Shown piece by piece: positions 50,701 through 62,216 of a stretch of 64,000 nucleotides of DNA. This DNA is from Gorsachius magnificus (lineage: Eukaryota > Chordata > Aves > Pelecaniformes > Ardeidae). A program made the position numbers and the translations under genes. Under the pieces are notes generated by a model, which ran no database searches, was not told the DNA's origin, and saw nothing but the letters and a program-made list of their open reading frames with translations. Positions within the stretch are counted from its first letter, which is position 1; every line of letters begins with the position of its first letter. The stretch is taken from NCBI GenBank assembly GCA_034008185.1, contig CM067085.1, forward strand, positions 56,216,602 through 56,280,601. The letters are read 5' to 3'.

Positions 50701-53509
50701 ATATGAGAGCATTCTTCTTTGTCATTGTGTACTACACAGTGAAAGGGTTGACTTAAAAACATTATTTTTTGTTGTTCCTGCATGTAGTTCAGCCCTGTCT
50801 GTAAAATTATCTTAGGAATGCATATACAAGTGTATGTGTTTCTCATTACAGAATTCTACAATTGGTATTTTAATCGTATTCCACAGACAATGGAAATTTC
50901 ATACCAATCAGGATCACACAGGGATTCTGTTCATTTGTGGCTAAAAGGAGAGGTTGCTAGCTTATATATATTTTTTAAATGGCTTCAGGCTTTTGGATTC
51001 ACACACACTAATCACAGTGCCTTGTACTTCCTTTTGCTATATAGGCATTACAATATCTAAACTAACAATGCTAAGACTTTCTAGCACTAACTCTTCTGTT
51101 CTGCACTTTTGTGCTATGCAGAAATACAAAATGTATATTTTATTAAGAAAATAATTTAGTAAATTATTACTCTTCTAGAGATAAATGTTCCACTTGACGA
51201 GAATGAAAATTTGATGTACAGCAGAGAGTTTACATTTTAGACTAAATGTGTTGGAGTAAGTCCTTTTTTTTCCTACTTGCATGACTTGTACTTTGGGGGA
51301 GCTAGTCATGTATAAAGGAAGAAAGATTTGTCCAGCTGTGACATGTAAAGACTACTTTCTCCCACAGGGTACAAAAGCACAATAATTACTGACAGTGTGA
51401 TACCTTATCCTCAGTTAGCCAATCGTCAGTAATTTTGTCAGTTGTATTGACTTCCATAAGATTATTTTACAAATGGTATTCAGGTGCAAAAATTTCCCTT
51501 TCTGCTTATGCATTGTAGGTTAATACAAGCTGATAAGAGCCATTCCTCTTCATTCACACTATCAGACTGGCTTGGAGTTAGGTGAGCAAGGCACTGAGTG
51601 ATATCTTTCTATTCACAGAAAGGCCTGCCTACTTTGTGAATTTCCATTCTGATTGGAGAAGTCCGTGACACTCAGCTTTATTTTAAAATCTATTTCAATA
51701 GTAGTTTTGTGTATCTGTGCTTGCTGGCGAAAGTGTGCTAGCAACACAGGAGTCTACAGTTAATATCTCACACAGCTTGCTAAAGTGATCCAGGTACAGT
51801 AACATGGATAGAGATGAAGAAAACTACTATGGAAAACATGGTAATTTACCTGCTTTCTTACGATAATTCATAAGCACCTGATCTAAATCTCATTTGTTTC
51901 AACTGGGTTATTTCAACTGATTTTAATGGGGTTGGATCCAGCCCCAAATGGTTTTCCATAACTTCTTCAATTATTAGCAATATCCTAATTTTTTTTCCAG
52001 CATGACATTTGCAAGTTTATTTAAATTGCAGATCAAAGGTAAACTTTATATATATATTGTCAATTTTTATTTTAATTAAGTAATTTAGATTTTTTTTTTT
52101 TTAAATTATTACATTAATGAAGTGCAGAATTAAATTCATATGCTGTTTGGAGTCAGAATTGGTAAATGAAATATCTTGTGAAATATTTCTTGTAACAATA
52201 TTATAATTCAATGTACAAAAGTTTCATATTATAAAGCAGCCTGTGAAATAGATGTCTCATCTGCAAAAAGTGAATATCACCTCAGTTTTTAATCCTAGCA
52301 AAAAAATGACAGTTGTTATCCCACACCACTGCTTTTTTCTTTATGCCTACCAAACTCCTAAAGCTTGGAATTTGCTTTCTAAATATGTTTGGGCTTTTAT
52401 AGCTGAGGAATTAGCTCCTGTTACCAGGAGCTATGTAAATATTAATAACATAAATAATTCTCACCTCACCCCCAAAGAATCTTCTCAGTTTTTAAAGAAT
52501 GTTAGTAATTAATTAGGGAATTTGATATCTAATTTGGAAAAACAAGAATGACGCAAACAGCATTTTTCTTTTTTCTGTTGTTCCATGAAACTATGATCAC
52601 AGTTGCTGTGTCACATGTTTTGTTAAGGAATATTCCAGTGATGCTACAGACTACTTCTGTCAGTCAATTTTGATGTATTTTTAACTTAGAATATCGTTGC
52701 CTTTTCCTATGAAAACTGCCATATTCTGTAATGGATTTATATCAAGAGCTAAGTGACGGAGGAAGACAGTTTGAGTAGTGTTGCACTGCACCGTGCCATG
52801 ATAAGCATACTGACTGCTGGCAGCAAGGAACAATTCCTGGAAGAAGCACTGCAATAATTTCACTGCTGTTAATGACTGTTATTATCTCACAGCATCCCTC
52901 TGCTTGCCTGATGGAGATGAAAGTCTCCATTTGAATCAGAGCTTGTTTCTGGAATGCTTTGTCTATTTTTATTTTCTTGCCTATCCATTAGTTTTTTAGG
53001 ATACTAGTTTTCATTGTAGCAGTATTGGGGAGTTCACCTACTACACCTGAATATGCTCCATGTATCTTTTGACATGCATTTTCTTTGTTCCATTTCAGAA
53101 GCACACAGGTATGGCATAAATAACAAAAGTTGAGCTATTTACAGTGGTGGACACTTTATTAATAATGAACTTATTACGGAAAGGAGGACACTTGTAGAAA
53201 CACATTGCATCTTCCCCAGCTAATTACATTATACAACCATTCTGCTTAATAGAGACATTCTGGAAGCTCAAGAGTGTGCCCCTGTCAACAAGCTTTCTCA
53301 GGACAACACAGACTAACTGGAGAAACATCTATAAGCAAAACATTAAGTGTGTGGCTTCCCTGCTGAAAGTCTATTGTGTTTTTGAAAATCTAGATTGTTG
53401 CCATACCAAGCAGATCAGAAATCACTCCTTTCTATCTGGAAGGTAAACAATGCATACATGATGTGTGAGAAAAGATAAAAGCAAACAAGCACGTTAAAAT
53501 ACATCTGGG

Positions 53510-53605
53510 GCATGCTAGGTCTTAGCTGGCTGTAACCAGTCAGTTACAGCAATGTGGGGCTAGATGGACTTCAAGAGATCCACTTGGCTATTTCTGTGCT
53601 GAGAC
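53510..53605 (+). mobile_element. Ancient CR1/L3-type 3'-end relic
   Basis: Phrases 'taaccagtcagttac', 'gggctagatggactt' and 'cttggctatttctgtgct' resemble the 3' end of old CR1/L3 elements ('gggctagatggacc...tatggc.att'). Highly degraded. Confidence 0.45.
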
Positions 53606-53639
53606 ATGGTGCACTTCCTATTCCGTTCCAAACAGGTAT

Positions 53640-54412
53640 TTGTCTAATCCATTCTTAAAAGCTTAGGGTGAGGACAATTCACAAGTATGCTTGGAAAATC
53701 TGTTCCAGTGTATAATGGCCCATGTGTTCTGAAAGGTTTCCTGATGCCTAATCTAAACCATCGGTGCTGTAAATGAAGTTAGCTTCTCTGATAGAGGAAG
53801 CTGAGAACAACTGGCCACTGTCATTTTTATATGGTATTTGAAGGCTGTTGTTTTGTGCTCCTTCCCTTAATCACATTCACTGAAGTTTCCATTAATTTAC
53901 TGCTTTTTGTAAACCGCTTAGTGTCTTTAATCAGTCCTTCTACTCTCTCCAATTTGTATCTTCTGAAGTTCTAATGCCATGATCTAGAAATAGTTTTTCA
54001 CGGAGGCCTTACATATCCCGAGCACAAGGAACAGTGACTTCACCAGTCATACTCACACTTCTTGAATGAGTTGTGCTTTTTTTTGCAAAGACATCGCTCT
54101 GCTGACTCATTCTCTGTTTGTAGTCTGCCGTAATCCTTTAGTGTTCTCATCAGTTTTGTTGAAAGCAATTATTCTGTATGGATTTATGAATGGAGTTTGT
54201 CCTTATAACTTTTGTCAGTTTATGAAAACCACTTTGAATTGTTAAATTGTTTATCAAAATCTGATTTTGTCTCCAGAAGTATTTTAACACTTGTCACCTG
54301 CACAGTTTCAAAGTGTTCGTTCTACTTCATTGTTCAAATCGCTAAGGAAAATACTGAATAGCTTCTGAGAATGGGTTGCTCCAGTAGTGGGATTGAGCTA
54401 ACTACTAACATT
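53640..54412 (-). mobile_element. Ancient CR1/L3-type LINE, minus strand
   Basis: Antisense CR1 phrases are recognisable in order: 'aaaatctgttccagtgtata' (about 53696), 'gaaaggtttcctgatgcctaatctaaacc' (53731), 'actctctccaatttgtatcttctgaagttc' (53942) and 'gaggccttacatatcccgagca' (54004). 'ttttttgcaaagacatcgctctgctgactcat' follows at 54078. Frames are gone. The right limit is set by the switch to plus-strand similarity near 54413. Confidence 0.6.
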
Positions 54413-54960
54413 CAAGAGTGAGAACTTGGGGTCTTAATGGATGATTCAGTGAAAATGTTTGCCCTCAAAAGCGAGTAGACTGTAAGAAAGAATTATTAGG
54501 AATGGACTGAAATTAAATAGAAAAGCTCATTCTATGATTGTATAAATTGCACCCAGTATTTGTGGTGAATATCCTGTGCAGTTTTGGCCCTTCCTTTTCC
54601 AGTGATATACAGTAGTGCTGAAAAAGGTACAGAAAAGGAATATAAGCATGACCAAAAGTATGGAATGGCTTAGGTACATGAAACAATTGAACAGACTGGG
54701 ACTCTTGAAGATGAACGAGTAAAGTGGAATATAATAACCTGTAAAATTATTAGTGCCATGCCTTGCTGCCGTATAGGTATGAGCTGACTGATGGCAAACT
54801 TAAAACAGACAAAAGGAGGTAGTACCTCAATGTTTCATTAACCTGATGAAATGCCCCATGATGTAGGGCACTGCAGATTGTTAAAGTGTATGCAAGTTAA
54901 ATAGAGATTTATTAAATGAATGAGAAAGAAATTCACCCACAACTATTAAATATAAAGTCA
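54413..54960 (+). mobile_element. Ancient CR1/L3-type LINE, plus strand
   Basis: Plus-strand wording follows the C-terminal RT region of an old CR1/L3 element: 'gagaacttggggtcttaatggatgattcagtgaaaa', 'gtgcagttttggccc', 'tgaaaaaggtacagaaaagga', 'gaacagactgggactctt' and 'cttaaaacagacaaaaggagg'. Translation is interrupted by many stops. Its orientation is opposite to the piece just to its left. Confidence 0.6.
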
Positions 54961-57093
54961 CTACCTTTGGTTCAGATTGCAAATCTCTGTAATCTCAGTT
55001 TTAGGGAAATACCACTATGCTTGCCTTGGTTTTGCATTTCTCCTCAGGTATTCACTATGGCCCCTTGCTAGACACAGGGTATGGGTTCAATGGGTCTGTC
55101 TTGTGATCTGGTGTGGCTGTATCTGTATCTGTGTATTGCCATCTGTGACCCATGCTGAACTCGGCTCCTGTATGAGCAATAAACAAAGGCTCACTTCAGT
55201 ATGCCTTATGGGCAGAACTTGTCAATAGGGAGTAATGTTAGAGACTCTGAATTGTTGTGGAGATAAATTATTCTGTAGAAATACTTATTTTGTAGTAATT
55301 GCTGTACAAAAAGGTTCTTCAAAATACGGGTTTTGGCTCAACATTAGGTATTTTTATGGTACGCTTGCTTTCTGGACCATGGGAGGTTCCCTTAGTACCT
55401 GTGTAACAGCATAACTTACATCTTCCACTCCCCAGCACTGCTGTCACACGTCACTCCTCCGAAGTTTTAGCTTTCCCAGTCTCTTCTGTGTTAAAATGTA
55501 TTTGTTTTAGGAGCTTGGTAGGGTGGACCTGAATGCCTCAGATGAAGGGCAAATAGAATTTTATTATCTGCTGTGTTTATTGTACTGGTCTGTGTGTATT
55601 TTGATAAGGTTTTTCTGATACAAACCAAGAACAAAGCGTGGCATTTAGTTAATAAGTAAATTCTGCTTTTGAGAAGTTGCTGAATTCTTGTCTAATTGAA
55701 GAAAATAAGTATTTTTTCTGTGGATGGGGGAAAGCTTAGGCTGGTAACACCCTTTAATACCAGGTATATTCAGAAGAGCAGATCCTTAAGAAGGCAGTGA
55801 GAAAGCACTTGGAAACAGTAATTTGTATTGTAGTGTTGACATTTAAATGAAGAAGTAATTTTCCGTTGCCCAAAGTCTGGTTCAATAAATCTCCATAATT
55901 ACTGAACTTAAAAAAATTGCATCAAGCTGAATAACTAGCTTCAAAAGGAAAAATCAAAATCCTGGTCTGCTGCATGAAGGCTGGCTTCTTTCTTTTCATA
56001 CAGTAGCTTGAAACTTGAAAATTTAAATTCTTCCATAAACGCTTGTTACTCATTCCCAAGTGAAATCATACTGTAATTCATCTTGTTCAAGTCCACATCT
56101 GAAGTACAGATTGGTGGGTTAGTATTTGGCAGTTTCTTAGTATAGTTTGCTGTAGAGTGAATCAATTGGAACTATGCTAACCAGGACAGCCATGTGAAAA
56201 AAATGTATCATCTTTGACTCCTTCCATTTGTAAACTCTGGCCAGATATTACTACCTGTTTCTAGGAAGGATCTGACTTGACATTCTAGTCGTTCTGAGAT
56301 TCATATAAAGCAGCAACCATGTTCAGGGATGTATGCATAACCAACTTTAACTTTAAAACCTGATCTGCTTCCTACACTGCATCCACTTAAGAGTTAGAGA
56401 AGATATTTGAGACACATGCTCTTCTGGCTGCTTTGTGGGGCTGTACCTCGTCATTGGCTTTGGACAAGCTAGTGCAGTCACACTACCTGTGCAGGGTAAC
56501 GTAGAGCAAGGTCAGCACTGAATTTCTGCAGTCTCCAGCCATGCTTTGTCATCTGATAAGCCCAGGGCAAAAAGGGCAAACCTGCAACTCTGTGTCTATA
56601 AAGTCCTGTAACAAAAGCAGTGGGAAGTAAGAATAACTCTGAAAGACTTTAAGTATAATATTAAGTACAGGCATAACTCCAAACTGTTCTTTTAGAGAAA
56701 AATCAATGGGACTTAGAGTGTAGCTCCAGAGGTTCACTTGCTGCCAAACACACTGAGCGTGTGACTATGAGACATAATCCTTCTCTCTCAAACTTTCTAC
56801 TGTGAACACTGTGCACAGGTGTAGTGATAAGATGTACATTAAAGGTAATTTATCATGTGGTAGATGTGAGGCCCTCAACGTTTTTAAGCTAGAAGAAAAA
56901 AGCTTTGATCTCATCTACAAGAACTAGGTAATTGTATTGGTGAATTACTGATATTGCCTGCATGAAATGATTTTAACTGGTTAAATAGGAATATATGGAA
57001 GATGTTCTTCAAGAACTGCTGTTAACACCCCCCTCTCTATAGCTTTTATTTTAGATAAGGACATATTTTTATACTGTTTTATTTTAAATGCAG
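54961..57093. other. Intron 1 distal part, unassigned
   Basis: Nothing recognised except the splice acceptor region at the end (pyrimidine-rich, then AAATGCAG at 57086-57093). Confidence 0.5.
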
Positions 57094-57142
57094 GTGAACC
57101 AAGGAAATTTGACCCAAAGTTCAGAGGACCTATTCATAACAG
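57094..57142 (+). CDS. SLC44A5: SLC44A5-like exon 2 (conserved N-terminal segment)
   Basis: A 49-bp exon between AG (57092-57093) and the donor GTAAATAT (57143). After two bases completing a split Gly codon it encodes EPRKFDPKFRGPIHN and two bases of an Arg/Ser codon. This is the cytosolic segment that precedes the SCTD motif and first transmembrane helix in SLC44A2/A4/A5 choline-transporter-like proteins; the Y/F-D-P-x-F-x/R-G-P-I-x-N-R pattern is diagnostic of the family. SLC44A5 is preferred over A2 and A4 because of the GEPRKFDP wording and the very large first intron, but the paralogue call is an inference. Exon length not being divisible by three matches the phases on both sides. The downstream exons are outside the window. 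Confidence 0.8.
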
Positions 57143-59273
57143 GTAAATATCTTAACTCATTCTATTTAATTCTTTTGATTTTGTCATGAACAGGGGATAA
57201 AATTTTTTTTAATAAAACTTATTAATTTGATTCTGCAATTCTTTAAAATCCAGAAGATTACCTGCCTTACCACCCTTGAGGATATATGACTGCTGGGGAA
57301 TATTTAACTGTATGCTCATAAGTTTTTTCAATTTGAATGCCAGTTCTGTATGCCTCATATTGTCTAGTACCTGCTGTCTGACTTTGTGCTGATATAAATA
57401 GGACCATTTGAGGTGGTGTTATGTTCTGGGGTGCCACGGCCATGCCATGCAGTCTGTCTTGTTTCCGCACAGGAAAGGACAGGAACCCTGGCATGCTGTG
57501 TTCTTCAGTTTGCAGCTGGTTTTCCTGCTCCCATAGTCACCTCATCAAGGGATTTATTTAACTCTCTCCAGAATATGGCCTGGGTGTGCACCATTACATT
57601 TGTACTGTGGCTGGCCAGCAGGGTAAATCCCTGGCAGAAAATAGGTAGTGCTTGAACAGCGACAGCAGTAAAGTACTGTCAGTGATGTGGCTGGCTGCTG
57701 GAGTGACCCAGCCCTGAAACCCTTATTTGAGTGAACGGTTTTGTACGTGTGTGAAGAGTGTCTCTGAAGTGAGTGAGACTGCCTATGGCGCTGTGGACTG
57801 CAGAGTTGGATCCTAAAATATTGCAATTTAATGGTATTTCTGAGCAGTATATTACTGTTCCTTTCCCTCATGTGCATGAGGAGTGGTGAAACTCTGGTGA
57901 TGGTGTGCCAGGAGGACTTCTCTTGTTTTTACTATTACTGTGTGATACAGTTAGTAAAAACTGGTTTTGCACTGTGGCTTGCTGTTACATCTGTTCAGTT
58001 GCTGTGACAGCTTCTGCAATTCCAGGTATATGTATATGTGCTATTCTAATTGTACATTCCATAGCAGCTTCTAAAAAACACAACCAAATCAATACAATAC
58101 AACACTACTATACCACATAAGTTCAGTGCATTTTATAATGCTTTGGTGAGATAGTATTGTTGAAAACAGTATAAAAAAGGTCAATTCCCTAAACATTAAG
58201 GGTATGGTTTCATTGTACAGTAGACCATAAGGCAGAGATAGCTGCACTGATGCTTATTGAGCATACTTTCCAATGAGGTGCGCTTGGATTTAGATTCAAC
58301 CTACTGTTTTTGCAAGATACCCAAATGACTTACCTGGCCTTTTGGGGTCATCAGTGCAGCACTGTGCAATACACTATTGACATACCCTTGAAGGAGTTAA
58401 GATTATTATTTAATTTTTTTAAGGACAGTGAATGAACTGGCGGTTTTTAAATTCATTTTTCCAATGACTAAAGTTAAATGATTAAGAAACCACAGTCTTT
58501 TCAAGCAAATAAAGACTGTCTAGTTCCTATCAACAAAATGCCTTCTCAGAAGATATTCCAAAGAGTTCACTAGGAGGAAAATGGGCATCTTCCCTTAATT
58601 TGTTTCTGACTTTGGGCGTTCCCACTTTTCTGTAGAAGCAGAGATACTAGGAAGCTGAAAGCATACAATTTTGTCCAGAGGAATGAGTGCTAGCCATGAA
58701 TGTGTGGGTGGGGACAGAGCTGTTTGTACGCCTTGCCATAACTGGCATAACTCTGTGTACAGTGTGGGTGGGGAAACACCTATCTTTGCTTTCTGCTGAT
58801 AAAATTATTTGCCCTGCTCTTGATTTCATTGTCAGTTTTCATTGGCCAGGGAGAAAGTTTGTCTTCATTTTTGAAAAATGGGGAGGGTGGGTTTCTAGGG
58901 AGATAGGCTGCAAATTGCACAAATCTGCACTGAAAGGTGCAGAGACAGCTGGAAAAGGTCACATCCCATCATCATGACTGCTGAAGCTGGTGCATTTTTG
59001 GAGGTGCTGTAGAATAGAAATGATGTTTTGAAGTTGTTGAGCACCAAGATGCCCCCCAAACCACTAAAAGCCTGAAAAACTGAGAAACAGAAAGCCATGT
59101 CTTAATAATGGTGTATTAATGTCTATTAAAGACTGGATTACTCTCACAATTTTTGTCAGATGGATCCTTTGCAAGGAGATTCAGTTACATGAACTTTTTT
59201 TTTTTTTTTAATAGAACAGAACTGTTGCCAGTGGTTAAATTGTTGAACAATGGTGGATGAAAGGAGTGTTCAA
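57143..59273 (+). other. SLC44A5-like intron 2, proximal part
   Basis: Begins with GTAAATAT. About 57250-57800 is somewhat richer in G+C and could be an old repeat, but I recognise no family. No following exon with an SCTD-like segment was seen. The intron continues through the CR1 insertion to the end of the window. Confidence 0.55.
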
Positions 59274-59293
59274 GAATCATAGAATCATAGAAT
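59274..59293 (-). repeat. CR1 3' terminal (ATTCTATG)n tail
   Basis: On the plus strand GAATCATAGAATCATAGAAT; on the minus strand this is the short octamer-type repeat that ends CR1 elements. Confidence 0.9.
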
Positions 59294-59361
59294 CACCTCG
59301 GTTGGAAAAGACCTTTAAGATCATCGAGTCCAACCGTTAACCTAGCACTGCCATCCCACCA

Positions 59362-62154
59362 CTAAACCATGTCCCTAAGCACCTCATCTATCCTTCTTTT
59401 AAATACCTCCAGGCATGAGGACTCCACCACCTCCCTGGGTAGCCCATTCCAGAGCCTGACAACCCTCTCGGTGAAGAAGTTTTTCCTAATGTCTAGCCTA
59501 AACCTGCCCTGGCGCAGCTTCAAGCCATTCCCCCTCGTCCTATCATCTGTTACCAGGGAGAAGAGGCCGACCCCCACCTCGCTACAGCCTCCTTTCAGGT
59601 AGTTGTAGAGGGCGATCAGGTCTCCCCTCAGCCTCCTCTTCTCCAGACTAAACAACCCCAGTTCCCTCAGCCGCTCCTCGTATGACTTGTGTCCCAGACC
59701 CCTCACCAGCTTGGTTGCTCTCCTCTGGACCTGTTCCAGCAAGGCAACATCTTTCTTGTAGTGAGGGGCCCAAAACTGAACACAGTATTCGAGGTGTGGC
59801 CTCACCAGCACCGAGTACAGGGGCACGATCACTTCCCTACTCCTGCTGGCCACACTATTCCTGATACAAGCCAGGATGCCATTGGCCTTCTTGGCCACCT
59901 GGGCACACTGCTGGCTCATATTCAGCCGGCTGTCAATCAGTACCCCCAGGTCTTTTTCCACCAGGCAGCTTTCCAGCCACTCTTCGCCAAGCCTGTAGCG
60001 CTGCATGGGGTTGTTGTGACCCAAGTGCAGGACCCGGCACTTGGCCTTGTTGAACCTCATACAATTGGGCTCAGCCCATCGATCCAGCCTGTCCAGGTCC
60101 CTTTGCAGAGCCCTCCTCCCCTCCAGCAGATCAACACTACCACCCAGTTTGGTGTCATCTGCAAATTTACTGAGGGCACACTCAATCCCCTCATCCAGGT
60201 CATTGATAAAGATATTAAACAAGACCGGCCCTAGAACTGAGCCCTGGGGGACACCGCTTGTGACCGGCCGCCAACTGGATTTAGCTCCATTCACCGCGAC
60301 TCTCTGGGCTCGGCCACCCAGCCAGTTTTTAACCCAGCGAAGAGTACATCCATCTAGGCCATGAACTGCCAGCTTCTCCAGGAGAATGCTATGGGAGACT
60401 GTGTCGAAGGCTTTGCTGAAGTCCAGGTAGATAACATCCACAGCCTTTCCCTCATCTACCAGGCAGGTCACCTGGTCATAGAAGGAAATCAGGTTGGTTA
60501 GGCAAGACCTGCCTTTCGTGAACCCATGCTGACTGGGCCTGATCCCCTGATTGTCCTCCGTGTGCCTGGTGAGCACACTCAAGATGAACCTCTCCATAAT
60601 CTTCCCCGGTACCAAGGTTAGGCTGACTGGTCTGTAGTTCCCCGGATCCTCCTTCTGGCCCTTCTTGAAGATAGGCGTCACATTTGCCAACCTCCAGTCT
60701 TCTGGGACCTCCCCTGTTCTCCAGGACTGCTGAAAAATGATAGAGAGTGGCTTGGCAAGCTCCTCTGCCAACTCCTTCAGCACTCTTGGGTGGATCCCAT
60801 CCGGCCCCATAGACTTGTGGATGTCCAGGTGGCATAGCAGGTCAAAGACTGCTTCCTCCTGGATTATGGGGGGTTCATTCCACTCTCTGTCCCCATCTTC
60901 CAGCTCAGGAGGCTGGGTACCCTGGGGATAACTCGTTGGGTCATTAAAGACTGAGGCAAAGAAGGCGTTGAGTATCTCAGCCTTTTTCTCATCTTTAGTG
61001 GCAATGTTCCCCCTTGCATCCACTAGTGGATGGAGGTTCTCCCTGGCTCTCTTTTTGCTGTTAACATATTTATAAAAACTTTTCTTATTATCCCTTACAA
61101 CAGTGGCCAGGTTAAATTCCAGCTGGGCTTTTGCCTTTCTAATCTCCTCTCTGCATAACCTGACAAGATCCCTGTACTCTTCTTGGGTTGCCTGCCCCTT
61201 CTTCCAGAGCTGGTAAGCTCTCCTTTTTTCCCTTAGTCGCACTAGTAGTCCTCTGTCCAGCCAGGCCGGTCGTCTTCCCCGCCGATTTGTCTTACGGCAC
61301 ATGGGGACAGCCTGGTCCTGTGCCTTTAAGACTTCTTCCTTGAAAAACACCCAGCCTTCCTGGACCCCTTTGCCCTTCAGGACTATCTCCCAAGGGACTC
61401 TCCCAACCAGCATTCTGAGCAGGTCAAAGTCTGCCCTCCGGAAATCCATGGTGGCGGTCTTGCTGACCCCCTTCCTTACCTCACCAAAGATCGAAAACTC
61501 TACCATTTCATGATCACTAAGGCCTAGATGATTTCCAACCACCACCTCTCCCACCAGTCCTTCTCTGTTAGTGAACAGGAGGTCAAGCAGGGCACTTACC
61601 CTGGTAGGCTCACTTACCAGCTGTGTCAGGAAGTTATCTTCCACACACTGCAGGAACCTTCTGGACTGTTTCCTTTCTGCTGTATTGTATTTCCAGCAGA
61701 TGTCTGGGAAGTTGAAGTCCCCCACAAGAACAAGAGCTTGTGACTGAGAGACTCCTGCCAGCCGCTTGTAGAATTCTTCGTCAACGTCCTCATCCTGGTC
61801 GGGTGGTCTGTAACAGACTCCCAACAGGATCTCTTTCTTGTTGGCCTTCCCCCTCATCCTCACCCATAAGCATTCTGCCTCACCACAAGTGTCAAGCTCT
61901 GTACAATCTAAACACTCCCTAACATACAGAGCCACCCCGCCACCTCTCCTTCCTTGCCTGTCCCTTCTGAAGAGTTTGTAGCCATCCATCGCAGCACTCC
62001 AGTCATGGGAGGCATCCCACCACGTTTCTGTGATGGCGACTACATCATAACCATCCTGCCTTACAATGGCTTCCAGCTCCTCCTGTTTGTTGCCCATGCT
62101 GTGTGCTTTAGTGTAGATGCACTTGAGCTGGGCTGTCGGTTTCACCCCCAGCAA
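59362..62154 (-). CDS. CR1 ORF2: AP-endonuclease plus reverse transcriptase
   Basis: 930 uninterrupted codons encoding the LINE enzyme that nicks target DNA and copies the RNA into it. From the numbering start (TTG at 62154), the apurinic-like endonuclease occupies about residues 10-225, with TETWWD (E43), GDFNFP (D146, N148) and SDH (D214, H215). The reverse transcriptase spans about 430-720, with motif [12 protein letters not shown] (576-586), motif [12 protein letters not shown] (633-643) and catalytic FADD (664-667). The C-terminal CR1 tail ends at RDMV. No ATG lies between the upstream in-frame stop (62251-62253) and MGNKQ at about residue 20. Translation probably depends on coupling to ORF1, whose stop (62217-62219) lies inside the open frame. 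The usual endonuclease Asn (YTNA-type motif) is Lys at residue 16. Confidence 0.93.
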   Translation of the reverse strand: MLGVKPTAQLKCIYTKAHSMGNKQEELEAIVRQDGYDVVAITETWWDASHDWSAAMDGYKLFRRDRQGRRGGGVALYVRECLDCTELDTCGEAECLWVRMRGKANKKEILLGVCYRPPDQDEDVDEEFYKRLAGVSQSQALVLVGDFNFPDICWKYNTAERKQSRRFLQCVEDNFLTQLVSEPTRVSALLDLLFTNREGLVGEVVVGNHLGLSDHEMVEFSIFGEVRKGVSKTATMDFRRADFDLLRMLVGRVPWEIVLKGKGVQEGWVFFKEEVLKAQDQAVPMCRKTNRRGRRPAWLDRGLLVRLREKRRAYQLWKKGQATQEEYRDLVRLCREEIRKAKAQLEFNLATVVRDNKKSFYKYVNSKKRARENLHPLVDARGNIATKDEKKAEILNAFFASVFNDPTSYPQGTQPPELEDGDREWNEPPIIQEEAVFDLLCHLDIHKSMGPDGIHPRVLKELAEELAKPLSIIFQQSWRTGEVPEDWRLANVTPIFKKGQKEDPGNYRPVSLTLVPGKIMERFILSVLTRHTEDNQGIRPSQHGFTKGRSCLTNLISFYDQVTCLVDEGKAVDVIYLDFSKAFDTVSHSILLEKLAVHGLDGCTLRWVKNWLGGRAQRVAVNGAKSSWRPVTSGVPQGSVLGPVLFNIFINDLDEGIECALSKFADDTKLGGSVDLLEGRRALQRDLDRLDRWAEPNCMRFNKAKCRVLHLGHNNPMQRYRLGEEWLESCLVEKDLGVLIDSRLNMSQQCAQVAKKANGILACIRNSVASRSREVIVPLYSVLVRPHLEYCVQFWAPHYKKDVALLEQVQRRATKLVRGLGHKSYEERLRELGLFSLEKRRLRGDLIALYNYLKGGCSEVGVGLFSLVTDDRTRGNGLKLRQGRFRLDIRKNFFTERVVRLWNGLPREVVESSCLEVFKRRIDEVLRDMV

Positions 62155-62216
62155 TGGGGTGACCCCCCCAGGCTCCTCTCTAGTGAGCCTGTTTATATCC
62201 CCTCCCCCCTTCAGGC

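Larger units (their letters stand above)
30818..53509. other. Intron 1, long unassigned stretch
   Basis: About 22.7 kb of AT-rich intronic sequence with no recognised exon, tRNA, snoRNA or clear transposon. Notable local structures are a hairpin at 39297-39322, a (CCA)7 array at 41719-41739 and an 18-bp perfect palindrome at 44722-44739. Small open frames are scattered and look random. Confidence 0.45.
5349..57093 (+). other. SLC44A5-like intron 1 (about 51.7 kb)
   Basis: Bounded by GT at 5349-5350 and AG at 57092-57093 with a short pyrimidine-rich tract before the acceptor. It is in phase 1. The content is AT-rich DNA with scattered transposons of several ages. No further coding exon in the right phase was recognised inside it, although alternative or untranslated first exons cannot be excluded. 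Confidence 0.65.

Noticed and set aside
57250..57880. Possible exon or DNA transposon in the GC-richer part of intron 2
   Set aside because: No family recognised, no terminal inverted repeats, and frames on both strands are short.
59369..60364. Plus-strand frames across the CR1
   Set aside because: Antisense shadows of CR1 ORF2.
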